The notes below the pieces were generated by a model. It was given only the letters and a program-made list of their open reading frames with translations, had not been told where the DNA came from and did not search any database. The position numbers and the translations under genes were made by a program. Below are positions 1-8,731 of a DNA stretch of 64,000 bases, one piece after another; the stretch's first letter is position 1, and every line of letters begins with the position of its first letter. This stretch comes from Pseudarthrobacter cellobiosi (GTDB lineage: Bacteria; Actinomycetota; Actinomycetes; Actinomycetales; Micrococcaceae), in contig NZ_JAMXBJ010000043.1 of NCBI RefSeq assembly GCF_023913755.1, forward strand, positions 62,001 through 126,000. Reading direction: 5' to 3'.

Positions 1-1205
1 GCGCCATGGGCGGGTCCAAGAGCGAAGAGTTCCTGCACCCCACCGAGATCGGCGAAGACACTTTCGTGCGCTCAGCCGGCGGCTATGCAGCCAACGTTGA
101 GGCCGTCACCACCGTTGTTCCGGCCGACATCGACTTCAGCAACGCCCCTGCCGCCGAGGTCCTCGATACCCCGAACACGCCCACCATCGACACGCTGGTG
201 GCCGCATCCAACGACCTGGCTCCCCGGAGCGAGGCCGACGGCGGCGCCTGGACTGGCGCCGACACCCTCAAGAACGTGGTTCTTGCCGTCACCCTGCCCA
301 CCGGTGAGCGCCAGCTTGTGGTCATCGGCCTGCCGGGTGACCGCGGCGTTGACTTGAAGCGCGTGGAAGCCAACATCGGTTCCTTCCTACCCATCGGCGG
401 CGAGATCACGCTCGAAGCAGCCAACGACGACGACCTCAAGAAGCAGCCCCTCATCGTCAAGGGCTACCTTGGACCCGGCCTGACGCTGGACAAACCCCTG
501 CTGGGCAGCGAAAGCTCAACCAAGCTCCTCTACCTCGTGGATCCCCGCGTTGTCAGCGGCACGGCCTGGATCACCGGGGCCAACGAAGCAGGAAAGCACG
601 TGTTCGGCCTGGTCGCAGGCCGCGACTTCACCTGGGACGGTGTCATCGAGTGCACCGACGTCCGCGAGGGCGACCCCGCCCCGGACGGCTCCGGTCCTCT
701 GGAGACCGCCCGCGGCATCGAGATGGGCCACATCTTCCAGCTGGGCCGCAAATACGCTGAGGCCCTCGAGCTGAAGGTGCTGGACCAGAACGGCAAGCAG
801 GTGGTGGTTACCATGGGCTCCTACGGTGTTGGTGTCACCCGCGCCGTCGCCGCACTGGCCGAATCCAACCACGATGACAAGGGCCTAGTCTGGCCCCGCG
901 CCGTCGCCCCCGCCGATGTCCATGTCGTGGCTGTCGGCCGCGGCGAGGAAATCTTTGCCACCGCCGAGCAGCTGGCCCTGGAACTCGAGGCCGCCGGCCT
1001 GGACGTCATCTACGATGACCGGCCGAAGGTCTCCCCGGGCGTAAAGTTCGGCGACGCGGAACTCGTCGGCGTCCCCACCATCCTGGCCGTCGGCCGCGGC
1101 CTGGTGGACGGCGTTGTCGAGATCAAGGATCGCCGCAGCGGCGAAGCGGAGAACGTGGCCGTGGACAAGGCCGTTGATTATGTGGTCACCGCCGTCCGCA
1201 GCTGA
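1..1205 (+). CDS. proS: Prolyl-tRNA synthetase, 3' part (5' end outside window)
   Basis: This is the C-terminal ~400 residues of class II prolyl-tRNA synthetase, which charges tRNA-Pro with proline in the cytoplasm. The visible part opens inside the catalytic core at the motif [11 protein letters not shown]. An insertion/editing (INS) domain follows, marked by [17 protein letters not shown]. Class II motif 3 is seen as [17 protein letters not shown], and the anticodon-binding domain is at the end ([12 protein letters not shown] to [20 protein letters not shown]). The INS domain between motifs 2 and 3 marks the bacterial-type, E. coli-like enzyme. The reading frame is open to the window edge, so the true start lies upstream. 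It ends 9 bases before the permease gene. Confidence 0.97.
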   Translation, partial: AMGGSKSEEFLHPTEIGEDTFVRSAGGYAANVEAVTTVVPADIDFSNAPAAEVLDTPNTPTIDTLVAASNDLAPRSEADGGAWTGADTLKNVVLAVTLPTGERQLVVIGLPGDRGVDLKRVEANIGSFLPIGGEITLEAANDDDLKKQPLIVKGYLGPGLTLDKPLLGSESSTKLLYLVDPRVVSGTAWITGANEAGKHVFGLVAGRDFTWDGVIECTDVREGDPAPDGSGPLETARGIEMGHIFQLGRKYAEALELKVLDQNGKQVVVTMGSYGVGVTRAVAALAESNHDDKGLVWPRAVAPADVHVVAVGRGEEIFATAEQLALELEAAGLDVIYDDRPKVSPGVKFGDAELVGVPTILAVGRGLVDGVVEIKDRRSGEAENVAVDKAVDYVVTAVRS

Positions 1206-1214
1206 CCTGCGGCG

Positions 1215-2009
1215 GTGATTTCCGGGTTCGAGTCGATCCAGCTCACCACAATCATCCTGATTGTGGTGGCTGGATTTGCTGCCGGCTGGGTGGACGCCGT
1301 GGTGGGCGGCGGCGGTCTGCTCCAGCTGCCGGCCATGCTGCTGGTACCCGGGATCACGCCGGTCCAGGCCTTGGCCACCAACAAGATGGGGTCAATTTTC
1401 GGCACCACCACGAGTGCGGTGACGTACTACGGGCGGGTGAAACCGGGCCTTCGGACGGCCGTGCCCATGGCGGTGATCGCCCTTGCCGGGAGCTTCGCCG
1501 GGGCGGTGCTGGCCGCCACCCTGCCGGCGAGTGTCTTCAAGCCGATCATCGTGGTGGCGCTGGTCGTCGTCGCGCTTTTTACGGCGTTGAAGCCCAACGT
1601 CGGTGACATCACCGTGCTGCGGCACGATGGCCGCACGCACTACGTGGTGGCATGCATGATCGGGGCCGTGATTGGCTTCTATGACGGCCTGATTGGTCCG
1701 GGCACCGGCTCCTTCCTCATCATCGCGCTCGTCTCGGCGATGGGCTATGCCTTCCTGGAGGCAAGCGCCAAAGCCAAGATCGTGAACATGGCCACCAACG
1801 CCGGCGCCCTGCTCTTCTTCCTGCCCCATGGATCAATCCTCTGGGGTGTCGGGCTGCTGCTGGGCCTGGCCAACATGGCCGGCGGCTACCTGGGCGCGCG
1901 GACCGCCGTGAAGCAGGGAAGCCGCTTCATCCGCGTTGTATTCCTGCTGGTGGTGGGCGCCCTGATCATCAAACTCGGCGTCGACGTCTGGCAGGAAAAC
2001 CTAGCCTGA
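1215..2009 (+). CDS. TauE/SafE family sulfite exporter-like permease
   Basis: This is a 264-residue, almost wholly hydrophobic inner-membrane protein with about eight predicted membrane segments. It has the two TauE/SafE half-repeats: GWVDAVVGGGGLLQLPAML near residue 25, and GFYDGLIGPGTGSFL near residue 155. Both carry the glycine-rich reentrant signature of the family. Members move sulfite, sulfoacetate or other small organic anions, but the substrate cannot be read from sequence. The GTG start lies 9 bases after the proS stop, so co-transcription with proS is possible. An in-frame alternative start further in would remove the first membrane segment and is less likely. Confidence 0.88.
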   Translation: MISGFESIQLTTIILIVVAGFAAGWVDAVVGGGGLLQLPAMLLVPGITPVQALATNKMGSIFGTTTSAVTYYGRVKPGLRTAVPMAVIALAGSFAGAVLAATLPASVFKPIIVVALVVVALFTALKPNVGDITVLRHDGRTHYVVACMIGAVIGFYDGLIGPGTGSFLIIALVSAMGYAFLEASAKAKIVNMATNAGALLFFLPHGSILWGVGLLLGLANMAGGYLGARTAVKQGSRFIRVVFLLVVGALIIKLGVDVWQENLA

Positions 2010-2074
2010 CAGGCTAGCCGAAACCCTCGCAGCCGGTAGCGCCCGCAGCCCCCGGCCGGGCGTACCATGCAGGT

Positions 2075-3300
2075 ATGTCCGCAGGCGGGGAACCCTATTC
2101 CGAAGCATTGTCAGCCGCGGCCCGTCGCGCCGCCGAGTGGCTGGCGAGCCTGCCGGACAGGCACGTAGGGCCCGCCCAAAGCGCCCACGATCTCGCGGCT
2201 GACTTCGGCGGGCCCCTTCCGCAGCAGGGCATGCCCGCCGCAGCTGTGGTTGAGTACCTGGCGGACAAGGCCGAACCGGGGCTGATGGCGATGCCCTCGG
2301 GGCGCTTTTCGGTTGGGTGATCGGCGGGACGTTGCCTGCCGCCCTGGCCGCGGACTGGCTGGTCAGCGCCTGGGACCAGAACTCCGGCCTGCGCTATGCC
2401 ACCCCCGCGATAGCAGCCATCGAGGAGGGGGCCGGCCACTGGCTGCTGGACCTTCTCGGCCTGCCGGCGGAATCCGACGTCGGCTTCACTACGGGTGCCA
2501 CCATGGCCAACTTCACCGGGCTGGCTGCTGCCCGGTGGCGGTTGCTGGCCGATCCGCCTGCTGTCGGAAGGGTCCGGGCCCGCGCTGGTCTGTCTCCAGG
2601 CCGGCAACCTCCACTCCGGAGCTTTCGACCCCTTCGACGCCGCCATCGAGGTTGCCCGGCGGCATGGTGCCTGGGTGCACGTGGACGGCGCGTTCGGGCT
2701 GTGGGCCGCGGCAGTGCCCGAGTTCGCGGACCTTACGCGCGGCATGGCCCTGGCCGATTCGTGGGGGACCGACGCCCACAAGACCCTCAACGTCCCGTAT
2801 GACTGCGGTATTGCCATCGTCAGGGATTCAGCAGCGCTACGCAGCGCCATGGGACTGCAGCACACCAGCTACCTGATCCACGACGTCGAAGGCCCGGGTG
2901 ACCCGTTCGAAAAAGCGCCGGAGCTGTCCCGCCGCGGCCGCGGCGTGCCGGTGTGGGCCGCCCTCCGCTCCCTGGGCCGGGACGGCGTGGCAGCCCAGGT
3001 CCGCGGGCTCGCCGACGCCGCTTCGACGATCGGCAGCCGCCTGGCCGAGGTGGACGGTGTCGAGGTGCTCAACACGGTGGACTACACCCAGGTTTCGCTC
3101 GCCTTCGGGGACGACGCCACCACGCGCGCCGTGACAGCCCGGGTGATCGAGGACGGCAAGGTCGGATGTCCGGTTCACGCTGGCAGGGCAGGGATGTCCT
3201 GCGCGTCTCGGTCAGCAACTGGAGCACTGACGCGGAAGACGTCGGCACTGCCGTCGAGGCGGTCAGCTCCGCTTTGGCGGCTGTGCGGGCAGCGGGCTGA
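2075..3300 (+). pseudogene. Decayed PLP-dependent decarboxylase (group II, aromatic/glutamate decarboxylase-like)
   Basis: Three reading frames in succession encode one group II PLP decarboxylase. The N-terminal part (2075-2308) should continue as GRFFGWVIGG. A T run that would need five bases has only four (2306-2309), so translation stops at 2320. The middle frame (to about 2553) carries GFTTGATMANFTGLAAA. It then jumps frame at about 2550-2556, where about 50 residues of the family are missing, into SGPALVCLQAGN. The PLP lysine motif DAHKTLNVPYDCG is intact (about 2771-2808). A missing T near 3163 breaks VWMSGSRWQ, and the final frame ends at 3300. Two single-base losses plus an internal deletion make this a genuine pseudogene. 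Its substrate is unknown. Confidence 0.88.
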
Positions 3301-3360
3301 TCGCCCGGGAGGCACAGTCCCGCCTGCGAAGCACCATCCAGCCCGGGAGGCACCCATCGC

Positions 3361-4392
3361 TCAGCTGTCGCCGTGCCCCGGCTCAGGCAGGGCGTGCGCC
3401 GAGGGGAGACCATCGAGGGTCCGCCCGGCAAGCGTGCTGGCCACCCAGAGTGACCGGGCAAGATCTCCTTGGTGGCGCGGCAAGGACGCGTAGCAGAGGG
3501 CGTTCTCGACTTCGCGTGCCACGGCCCACTGGCGCGCAGCTTCGGCGTCGAGGCCGGCCGCGGCGCTGAAGTCCTGGCACCGCCGCCTCAACCCTCCGGC
3601 CGGATCGCTCCGGGGCAGGTCGCCGAGACGGTTCCACAGCAGCGGTGCCACCGCGAACTCCGGTTCGCCGATCATGGGCTGCGGGTCGATGGCGACGAAG
3701 GCCTCCCCGGGCAGCCCTCCGCTGATGGTGTGGGGCCGGGCCAGGATGTTCAGGAAATGCAGGTCCGTATGGACCAGGACATCGCGGCCCGAGCGGCGGC
3801 CAACGGCGCCGCGGGTCTGGCAGACTTCCAGGGCCGCCTCCAGTAGCCAGCGCGGGAACGGGCGGCCCTGCTGTTCCCAGTCGGCGGGCAGGTCATCGCT
3901 CCATTGTTCGGCCCGCCCGGCGATGTGCTCGAACTCCCGCCACTGCGGCCGGCCGTCCGGCACCAGGCCCAACTGCCGCATGGTGCTGCCCCAGGCCACC
4001 GCCGCTTGATCCAGCGGAAGGGTCTGGAGCGAGGAGTCCGCATTCAGCCGCTCCAGCAGCATGGCGCACGTTCCGGCGTCGGATTCCAACAGCCGGACGG
4101 CGCCGGATCCGCCCCACAGCGCCAGCGCATGGCGTTCCACCCGTGCCTCATCGTGGGGAAACGCGATCTTGAGCGCCGCGGGCGTCCCGTCCGTCCGGCG
4201 GACAGGAACCACCACGCCGCCGTGGCCATGCCACGGGAGGGCGCCGGCTGCCAGGTCAACAGCCAGCTCCCAATGCTCCAGCCGCCCCTGCACCAGTCCC
4301 GGGAGGGAGGAAAGCCAGGCCCGTCCCGCGCTACTGTGGCTGAAACGCCCGCTGAGGGCTGGCGGGATCGGCACGCCAATCTGGACACTCAC
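3361..4392 (-). CDS. Aminoglycoside/hydroxyurea antibiotic resistance kinase family (APH(6)-like)
   Basis: The product has 343 residues and a protein-kinase-like fold. The Brenner-type motif VLVHTDLHFLNIL is near residue 220, and the metal-binding region AIDPQPMIGEPEFAVAPLLWNR follows. This layout matches the streptomycin 6-kinase/hydroxyurea phosphotransferase family, which transfers phosphate from ATP to small hydroxylated substrates. Whether it gives drug resistance here is unknown; many actinobacterial members have no known substrate. The chosen GTG start at 4392 overlaps the stop of the upstream VIT gene in a GTGA arrangement, so the two are translationally coupled. Longer frames upstream run through the VIT gene and are not credible. 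Confidence 0.8.
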   Translation of the reverse strand: MSVQIGVPIPPALSGRFSHSSAGRAWLSSLPGLVQGRLEHWELAVDLAAGALPWHGHGGVVVPVRRTDGTPAALKIAFPHDEARVERHALALWGGSGAVRLLESDAGTCAMLLERLNADSSLQTLPLDQAAVAWGSTMRQLGLVPDGRPQWREFEHIAGRAEQWSDDLPADWEQQGRPFPRWLLEAALEVCQTRGAVGRRSGRDVLVHTDLHFLNILARPHTISGGLPGEAFVAIDPQPMIGEPEFAVAPLLWNRLGDLPRSDPAGGLRRRCQDFSAAAGLDAEAARQWAVAREVENALCYASLPRHQGDLARSLWVASTLAGRTLDGLPSAHALPEPGHGDS

Positions 4393-5117
4393 AGGACGCC
4401 GCTTGCGCCGAGCAGGTTGCCGATGGAGAACGTGGCAGCCAAGGCCAAAGCCCCGCCCGCCACCACCCTGGCGGCGGCCCGTACCTTCGAGCCGCCGCCA
4501 ATCCAGGCGCCCAGGGCCCCGGTGGCGGCAAGGGCCACCAGCACGGCCGCGAAGGTCAGGGGGACCCGGATGTTTTCCGGCGGCAGGAGGATGGCGGCCA
4601 TCGGCAGGATGGCGCCGGTCACGAACGCAACAGCTGAAGCAAAGGCTGCATTCCACGGGCTCACTATGTCTGTTTCGTCGATGTTCAGTTCGGCGGACAG
4701 GTGCGCGCCCAGGGCATCGTGGGCTGTCAGCTCCCGGGCCACTTTCCTTGCTGTGTCCAGGCTCAGCCCCTTGCCCTGGTAGATCGCCGCGAGTTCCTCC
4801 AGCTCTTCCTCCGGCTGTTCCTGCAGCTCCAGGCGTTCCTTTTCGATCAGGGCCCGCTGGCTGTCTTTCTGGCTGCTGACGGACACGTACTCGCCCAAGG
4901 CCATTGATACTGCGCCACCCACCAGGCCGGCCGTGCCGGCGACGAGGATTGGTCCGGACTGTGTGGTTACACCGGCGACTCCCACGACGATTGCGGCGAC
5001 CGAGACGATGCCGTCATTGGCACCCAGCACGCCGGCGCGCAGCCAGTTCAGGCGCTGAGCGACGTCGTTTTGGTGGGGCTCATTCTCATGAAGGGCGGGG
5101 GCGCCGGCACTGTTCAT
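4389..5117 (-). CDS. VIT1/CCC1 family iron/manganese transporter
   Basis: This 242-residue protein matches the vacuolar iron transporter family. An N-terminal segment (RLNWLRAGVLGANDGIVSVAAI) starts the first membrane helix, and a second follows (VGGAVSMALGEYVSVSSQKD). A charged cytoplasmic metal-binding stretch rich in Glu (about residues 85-130, EKERLELQEQPEEELEEL) comes next, then three further membrane helices. The family moves Fe2+ or Mn2+ out of the cytoplasm using the proton gradient. It is followed by the antibiotic kinase with a 4-base overlap, suggesting a two-gene operon. No iron-box regulator site was recognised upstream. Confidence 0.9.
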   Translation of the reverse strand: MNSAGAPALHENEPHQNDVAQRLNWLRAGVLGANDGIVSVAAIVVGVAGVTTQSGPILVAGTAGLVGGAVSMALGEYVSVSSQKDSQRALIEKERLELQEQPEEELEELAAIYQGKGLSLDTARKVARELTAHDALGAHLSAELNIDETDIVSPWNAAFASAVAFVTGAILPMAAILLPPENIRVPLTFAAVLVALAATGALGAWIGGGSKVRAAARVVAGGALALAATFSIGNLLGASGVL

Positions 5118-5168
5118 GCCTCCAGCAAAGCATTAGTGCCTGCGGCTGGCCAGTGTGCCGTGCCTTGG

Positions 5169-6347
5169 CTACGAATTGCCGGGAGTGCTGGTTGTGGAAG
5201 TCCCCTGAGTTGATACAGGCTCCGGCAGTGGCGGCAGGAGTGCTTCGTCCAGGACCATGCCGGGGACCGGGCTTGGCGACGCACCCCAATGGACGGTCCG
5301 CCGGGCCGCCGACTGAAGTGCCGAGAGTGCCCATGCCCGTTCGGGTCCCTCGCTAAGGGCCACCACGTCGCCGAGCACCGGAAGTGTCTCTGCTTCCAGT
5401 GTTCCCAGCGCCGCTGCAGGGTCTGCCAGGAACGCCTGGCTCAGGGCATAGCCGGGCTGCCTCAGGGGTACCGCGGCGCAGCGGGACCTGCCCATGGCCT
5501 CCGCTTCGCTACGGAGGACGCCGTGCTGGGCCAGGAAGTTCGACGCCGGAGCAGCGGACCCGGAGTTAAGCCTGGTCAGTGCGGCCTGGTACGCGTAGAC
5601 CAGTTCCAGCTCGCTCTCCACGACTAGGGCCAAGGCTGAGCCGAGGTCCACGCCACTGCTGGCGTCGGCGGCAGCTGCTTCGCTGGCACAGCTGGCGGCG
5701 GCTGAAGCCGAAACAGGCAGGGTGGGCGCCGTCGATGCGGGGAAGGAGGAGCCAGCGGCTTGAGGCGGTGCCAACGCGATCCCGGTCGCCGAGGCCAGGT
5801 CCTCTGCAGCCAGAAGCTGGGCAGTTCCGGTGCCGGCGAGAAGGCGGGCCATGCCGCCGTCGGCCGTTTTGGCATCGTGGAGCCGCTGTGCCCCGCTTGC
5901 CTGGAGGGCAGCGGCGAAGTCCGCGGTGGTCGACGGAGGCGTGACGGTGGCCAGCGCCGTGGACGGGACAGGGACGGGGGCAGTAGCCGTACGGTCCAGG
6001 GCAGGATCGCCGGCCGCATCAGCCGGCAGCATCAACGCCCGGGCCTGGACAGTCAGCAAAGTCACAATCCGGGTCAGGGCGGCCGCTTGTGGGGCCGGCG
6101 CAGTGGCGCCGGCAGTGCCTTCGAGGTCCAGGCCACCGGCCCTGAGGGTCAGGGAATCCGCGAACGCGGATGCCCTTGCCTGCTCGGAAAACGGCGGCGC
6201 CGCAGGCAGGGACGGTTCGCGGGGGATGAGCACCAATCCCAGGCTCACCACCAGAAGGGCGGCCAGCGCAAAAACGGCGTACTGGAAATAACGCCTGCGG
6301 CGGCCGGATTCCTGCGTGTCGTCTTTCACAACAGACCATGTTCTCAC
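5169..6347 (-). CDS. DUF4439 (ferritin-like) membrane-anchored protein
   Basis: The product has 392 residues. An N-terminal membrane anchor at about residues 20-42 (FQYAVFALAALLVVSLGLVL) is followed by a long Ala/Pro/Thr-rich extracytoplasmic stretch. A C-terminal ferritin-like four-helix domain (about residues 235-375) contains ALVVESELELVYAYQAALTRL. The E-x(n)-Y-YQAAL pattern is typical of DUF4439, found next to rimP in many actinobacteria. Its function is unknown. The gene is divergent from rimP. The GTG start at 6347 is uncertain; a second in-frame GTG at 6329 is an alternative and no strong ribosome site separates them. Confidence 0.75.
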   Translation of the reverse strand: MRTWSVVKDDTQESGRRRRYFQYAVFALAALLVVSLGLVLIPREPSLPAAPPFSEQARASAFADSLTLRAGGLDLEGTAGATAPAPQAAALTRIVTLLTVQARALMLPADAAGDPALDRTATAPVPVPSTALATVTPPSTTADFAAALQASGAQRLHDAKTADGGMARLLAGTGTAQLLAAEDLASATGIALAPPQAAGSSFPASTAPTLPVSASAAASCASEAAAADASSGVDLGSALALVVESELELVYAYQAALTRLNSGSAAPASNFLAQHGVLRSEAEAMGRSRCAAVPLRQPGYALSQAFLADPAAALGTLEAETLPVLGDVVALSEGPERAWALSALQSAARRTVHWGASPSPVPGMVLDEALLPPLPEPVSTQGTSTTSTPGNS

Positions 6348-6435
6348 GCCTGATGCGAATCTTCGTGCACCACTGTGGCCGGAAAATCGTTAGGCTAGTA
6401 GTCACAACATCATCTATTGGAAGGCGGCCGGCATC

Positions 6436-7050
6436 GTGAGTAATGCAGAAGCCACGACTTCATCAGACGCTACCGGAACGGGTACGGCTGAAGCTGCGCC
6501 CGCCAACAATCCCGAAGCCGTCAGGCTCCGGGCGCTGTTAGAACCGGCGGTCCAGGCCAACCGCCTGTACCTCGAGGACGTATCCATCCTGGCCGGTTCA
6601 CACCGCGTGGTCCACGTGGTGGTTGACCTGCCGCAGGAGGAAACCGGCGGCGTAAACCTCGATGTCATCGCGGACATCTCCAGGGTCCTCTCCGATGTCC
6701 TGGACAATGATCCCGCAGACGACGGGCGCCCCTACGACCTCGAGGTTTCCTCCCCGGGCGTCGCGCGTCCCCTCACCGAAGTCCGGCACTGGCACCGCGC
6801 CCGGGGCCGGATGGTCAAGGTCAACGTCATCCAGGGCGAAAACGTCACCGGCAGGGTCCAGTCCGTGGACGATTCCGGCGTCACCATCATCCCGGAGATC
6901 GCCGTCAAGAAGGGCATGAAGCCCAAGCAGGGCGAGCCCCAGATTCTTCCTTTCGACAGGATCCGCAACGGAAAAGTCGAGATCGAATTCAGCCACCTCG
7001 AAGAAGCTGGTCTGGAACCTGAGCACAATGGACCTTCTGAGGAGGCCTGA
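6436..7050 (+). CDS. rimP: Ribosome maturation factor RimP
   Basis: This is a 204-residue protein that helps assemble the 30S ribosomal subunit. After an actinobacterial Ala/Thr-rich N-terminal extension of about 30 residues, the RimP N-domain is seen ([18 protein letters not shown]). The conserved segment [14 protein letters not shown] follows, then the SH3-like C-domain ([21 protein letters not shown]). The GTG start follows an AGGCGG-like site. Its stop shares one base with the nusA start (TGATG), so the two are translationally coupled. It opens the conserved rimP-nusA-ylxR-infB order. Confidence 0.96.
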   Translation: MSNAEATTSSDATGTGTAEAAPANNPEAVRLRALLEPAVQANRLYLEDVSILAGSHRVVHVVVDLPQEETGGVNLDVIADISRVLSDVLDNDPADDGRPYDLEVSSPGVARPLTEVRHWHRARGRMVKVNVIQGENVTGRVQSVDDSGVTIIPEIAVKKGMKPKQGEPQILPFDRIRNGKVEIEFSHLEEAGLEPEHNGPSEEA

Positions 7051-8030
7051 TGGATATTGACATGAGCGCGCTGAGACTACTGGAGCGTGAACGCGAAATT
7101 CCGCTGGACCTCCTGATCCCCACCATCGAGCAGGCGCTCCTGGTGGCGTACCACAAATCGCCCGGCGCCTTCGAGAAGGCCCGGGCCGAGCTGGACCGCA
7201 AGAGCGGCCACGTGACCATCTGGGCAGTGGAAATCGACGACGACGGCGCCCCCATCGGCGAGTTCGAGGACACGCCTGCCGGCTTCGGCCGTATCGCGGC
7301 GAGCACCGCACGCCAGATCATCCTGCAGCGCCTGCGCGACGTCGAGGACGACGCCATCCTGGGTGAGTTCAAGGGCCGCGAGGGTGAACTTGTGGCCGGC
7401 CTGATCCAGCAGGGCAACAACCCTCACATGATCCAGGTCAACCTGGGTTCGGTGGAGGCCCTGCTGCCGCCGCCCGAACAGGTGCCGGGGGAGAAGTACA
7501 TCCACGGCAACCGGCTCCGCGCCATCGTTATCGATGTCCACCGCGGCACCAAGGGCCCGTCCGTCACCCTGTCCCGTTCACACCCGGGCCTCGTCCGGAA
7601 GCTCTTCGAACTGGAGGTCCCGGAGATCGCGGACCGCTCTGTGGAGATCGTGGCACTGGCCCGCGAGGCCGGCCACCGTACCAAGATCGCGGTCAAGGCC
7701 CACACCCAGGGCATCAACGCCAAGGGCGCCTGCATCGGCGAAATGGGTTCCCGCGTCCGCGCCGTTATGACGGAACTGAACGACGAAAAAATCGACATCG
7801 TCGACTTCAGCGAGGATCCGGCTACGTTTATTGCCAGTGCACTTTCCCCATCGCGTGTGAATTCGGTCACCATCGTGGACGAGGCCACCCGCTCCGCGCG
7901 TGTGGTGGTCCCGGACTACCAGCTCTCGCTGGCCATCGGCAAAGAGGGCCAGAACGCCCGGCTGGCGGCCAAGCTGACGGGCTGGCGAATCGATATCGTC
8001 TCGGACGCTGCCCCGGCGCGCGAAAGCTAA
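7050..8030 (+). CDS. nusA: Transcription elongation/termination factor NusA
   Basis: The product has 326 residues and binds RNA polymerase, modulating pausing, termination and antitermination. It has the NusA N-domain (residues 1-100), an S1 RNA-binding domain around residues 110-180, and two KH domains. KH1 is near [14 protein letters not shown] and KH2 near [19 protein letters not shown]. It lacks the acidic C-terminal repeats of E. coli NusA, as is normal in actinobacteria. The start overlaps the rimP stop by one base. Confidence 0.97.
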   Translation: MDIDMSALRLLEREREIPLDLLIPTIEQALLVAYHKSPGAFEKARAELDRKSGHVTIWAVEIDDDGAPIGEFEDTPAGFGRIAASTARQIILQRLRDVEDDAILGEFKGREGELVAGLIQQGNNPHMIQVNLGSVEALLPPPEQVPGEKYIHGNRLRAIVIDVHRGTKGPSVTLSRSHPGLVRKLFELEVPEIADRSVEIVALAREAGHRTKIAVKAHTQGINAKGACIGEMGSRVRAVMTELNDEKIDIVDFSEDPATFIASALSPSRVNSVTIVDEATRSARVVVPDYQLSLAIGKEGQNARLAAKLTGWRIDIVSDAAPARES

Positions 8031-8225
8031 TCCGGTTCCGGGGCGGCGGCCGGCGGCGGATACATTCGGCCGAAGCCCCGGTTTCGGGCAGAACTGCCCC
8101 GAGGGGCTAGAATAGACATGACCGCGCCTAACGGCCGGTATTCGTGTGCCCTGAGAATTCCCGTTCCGCCGATGCGGTTGGGGGCCTCAGGGCCGGCAGT
8201 TATGAACGTCAGGAAGATACTCACC

Positions 8226-8579
8226 GTGGCAGAAGTGCTTCACACCGAGGATCAACCGCAGCGTACCTGCATCGGATGCCGGAAGCAGGCACCGCGGTCT
8301 GAGTTACTCCGGCTCGTCGCCGAAGGCAGCGGTTCCACCGCAGTGCTGGTAGACGAACGACGCCGGATGGCTGGCAGGGGTGCATGGCTGCACCCCAGCG
8401 AAGCGTGCCTGGCCCTGGCGGTCAAGCGGCGAGCATTCGGAAGGGCCCTCAACGGGGCAACCGGGTCCACCGCCGTCGAACGCCGGATCATGGCAGGCAA
8501 GCAGGACGCCGGCCCGTTGCAGGTACCCCTGGTAGCTGCAGCAAAAACCGTCCAACCTGAAAGCGGGTCAGAAAACTGA
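8226..8579 (+). CDS. ylxR: YlxR family (DUF448) RNA-binding protein
   Basis: This is a 117-residue YlxR/DUF448 protein, a small basic nucleic-acid-binding protein normally encoded between nusA and infB. The signature RTCIGCRKQAPRSELLR near residue 14 and GRGAWLHPSEACLALAVKRR near residue 55 are both present. The GTG at 8226 is chosen because AGGAAG lies nine bases upstream. The frame is open further upstream (ATG at 8202, earlier at 8118), but that part has no family similarity. The C-terminal tail (about 25 residues) is variable. Confidence 0.88.
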   Translation: MAEVLHTEDQPQRTCIGCRKQAPRSELLRLVAEGSGSTAVLVDERRRMAGRGAWLHPSEACLALAVKRRAFGRALNGATGSTAVERRIMAGKQDAGPLQVPLVAAAKTVQPESGSEN

Positions 8580-8731
8580 TGGAAACCCGATGAGTTCCCA
8601 GCGATGAGTGCGCAACGATGACAACTTTGTTGCGCTCTGCAATGGGCCCTGTAGTTGCAACCGCGGCTGGGGCCCGCAGTAAGAAGTAGACGGTTCGTGC
8701 CTGGCTCGGTGCGGACCGAGACAGGAGAAAT

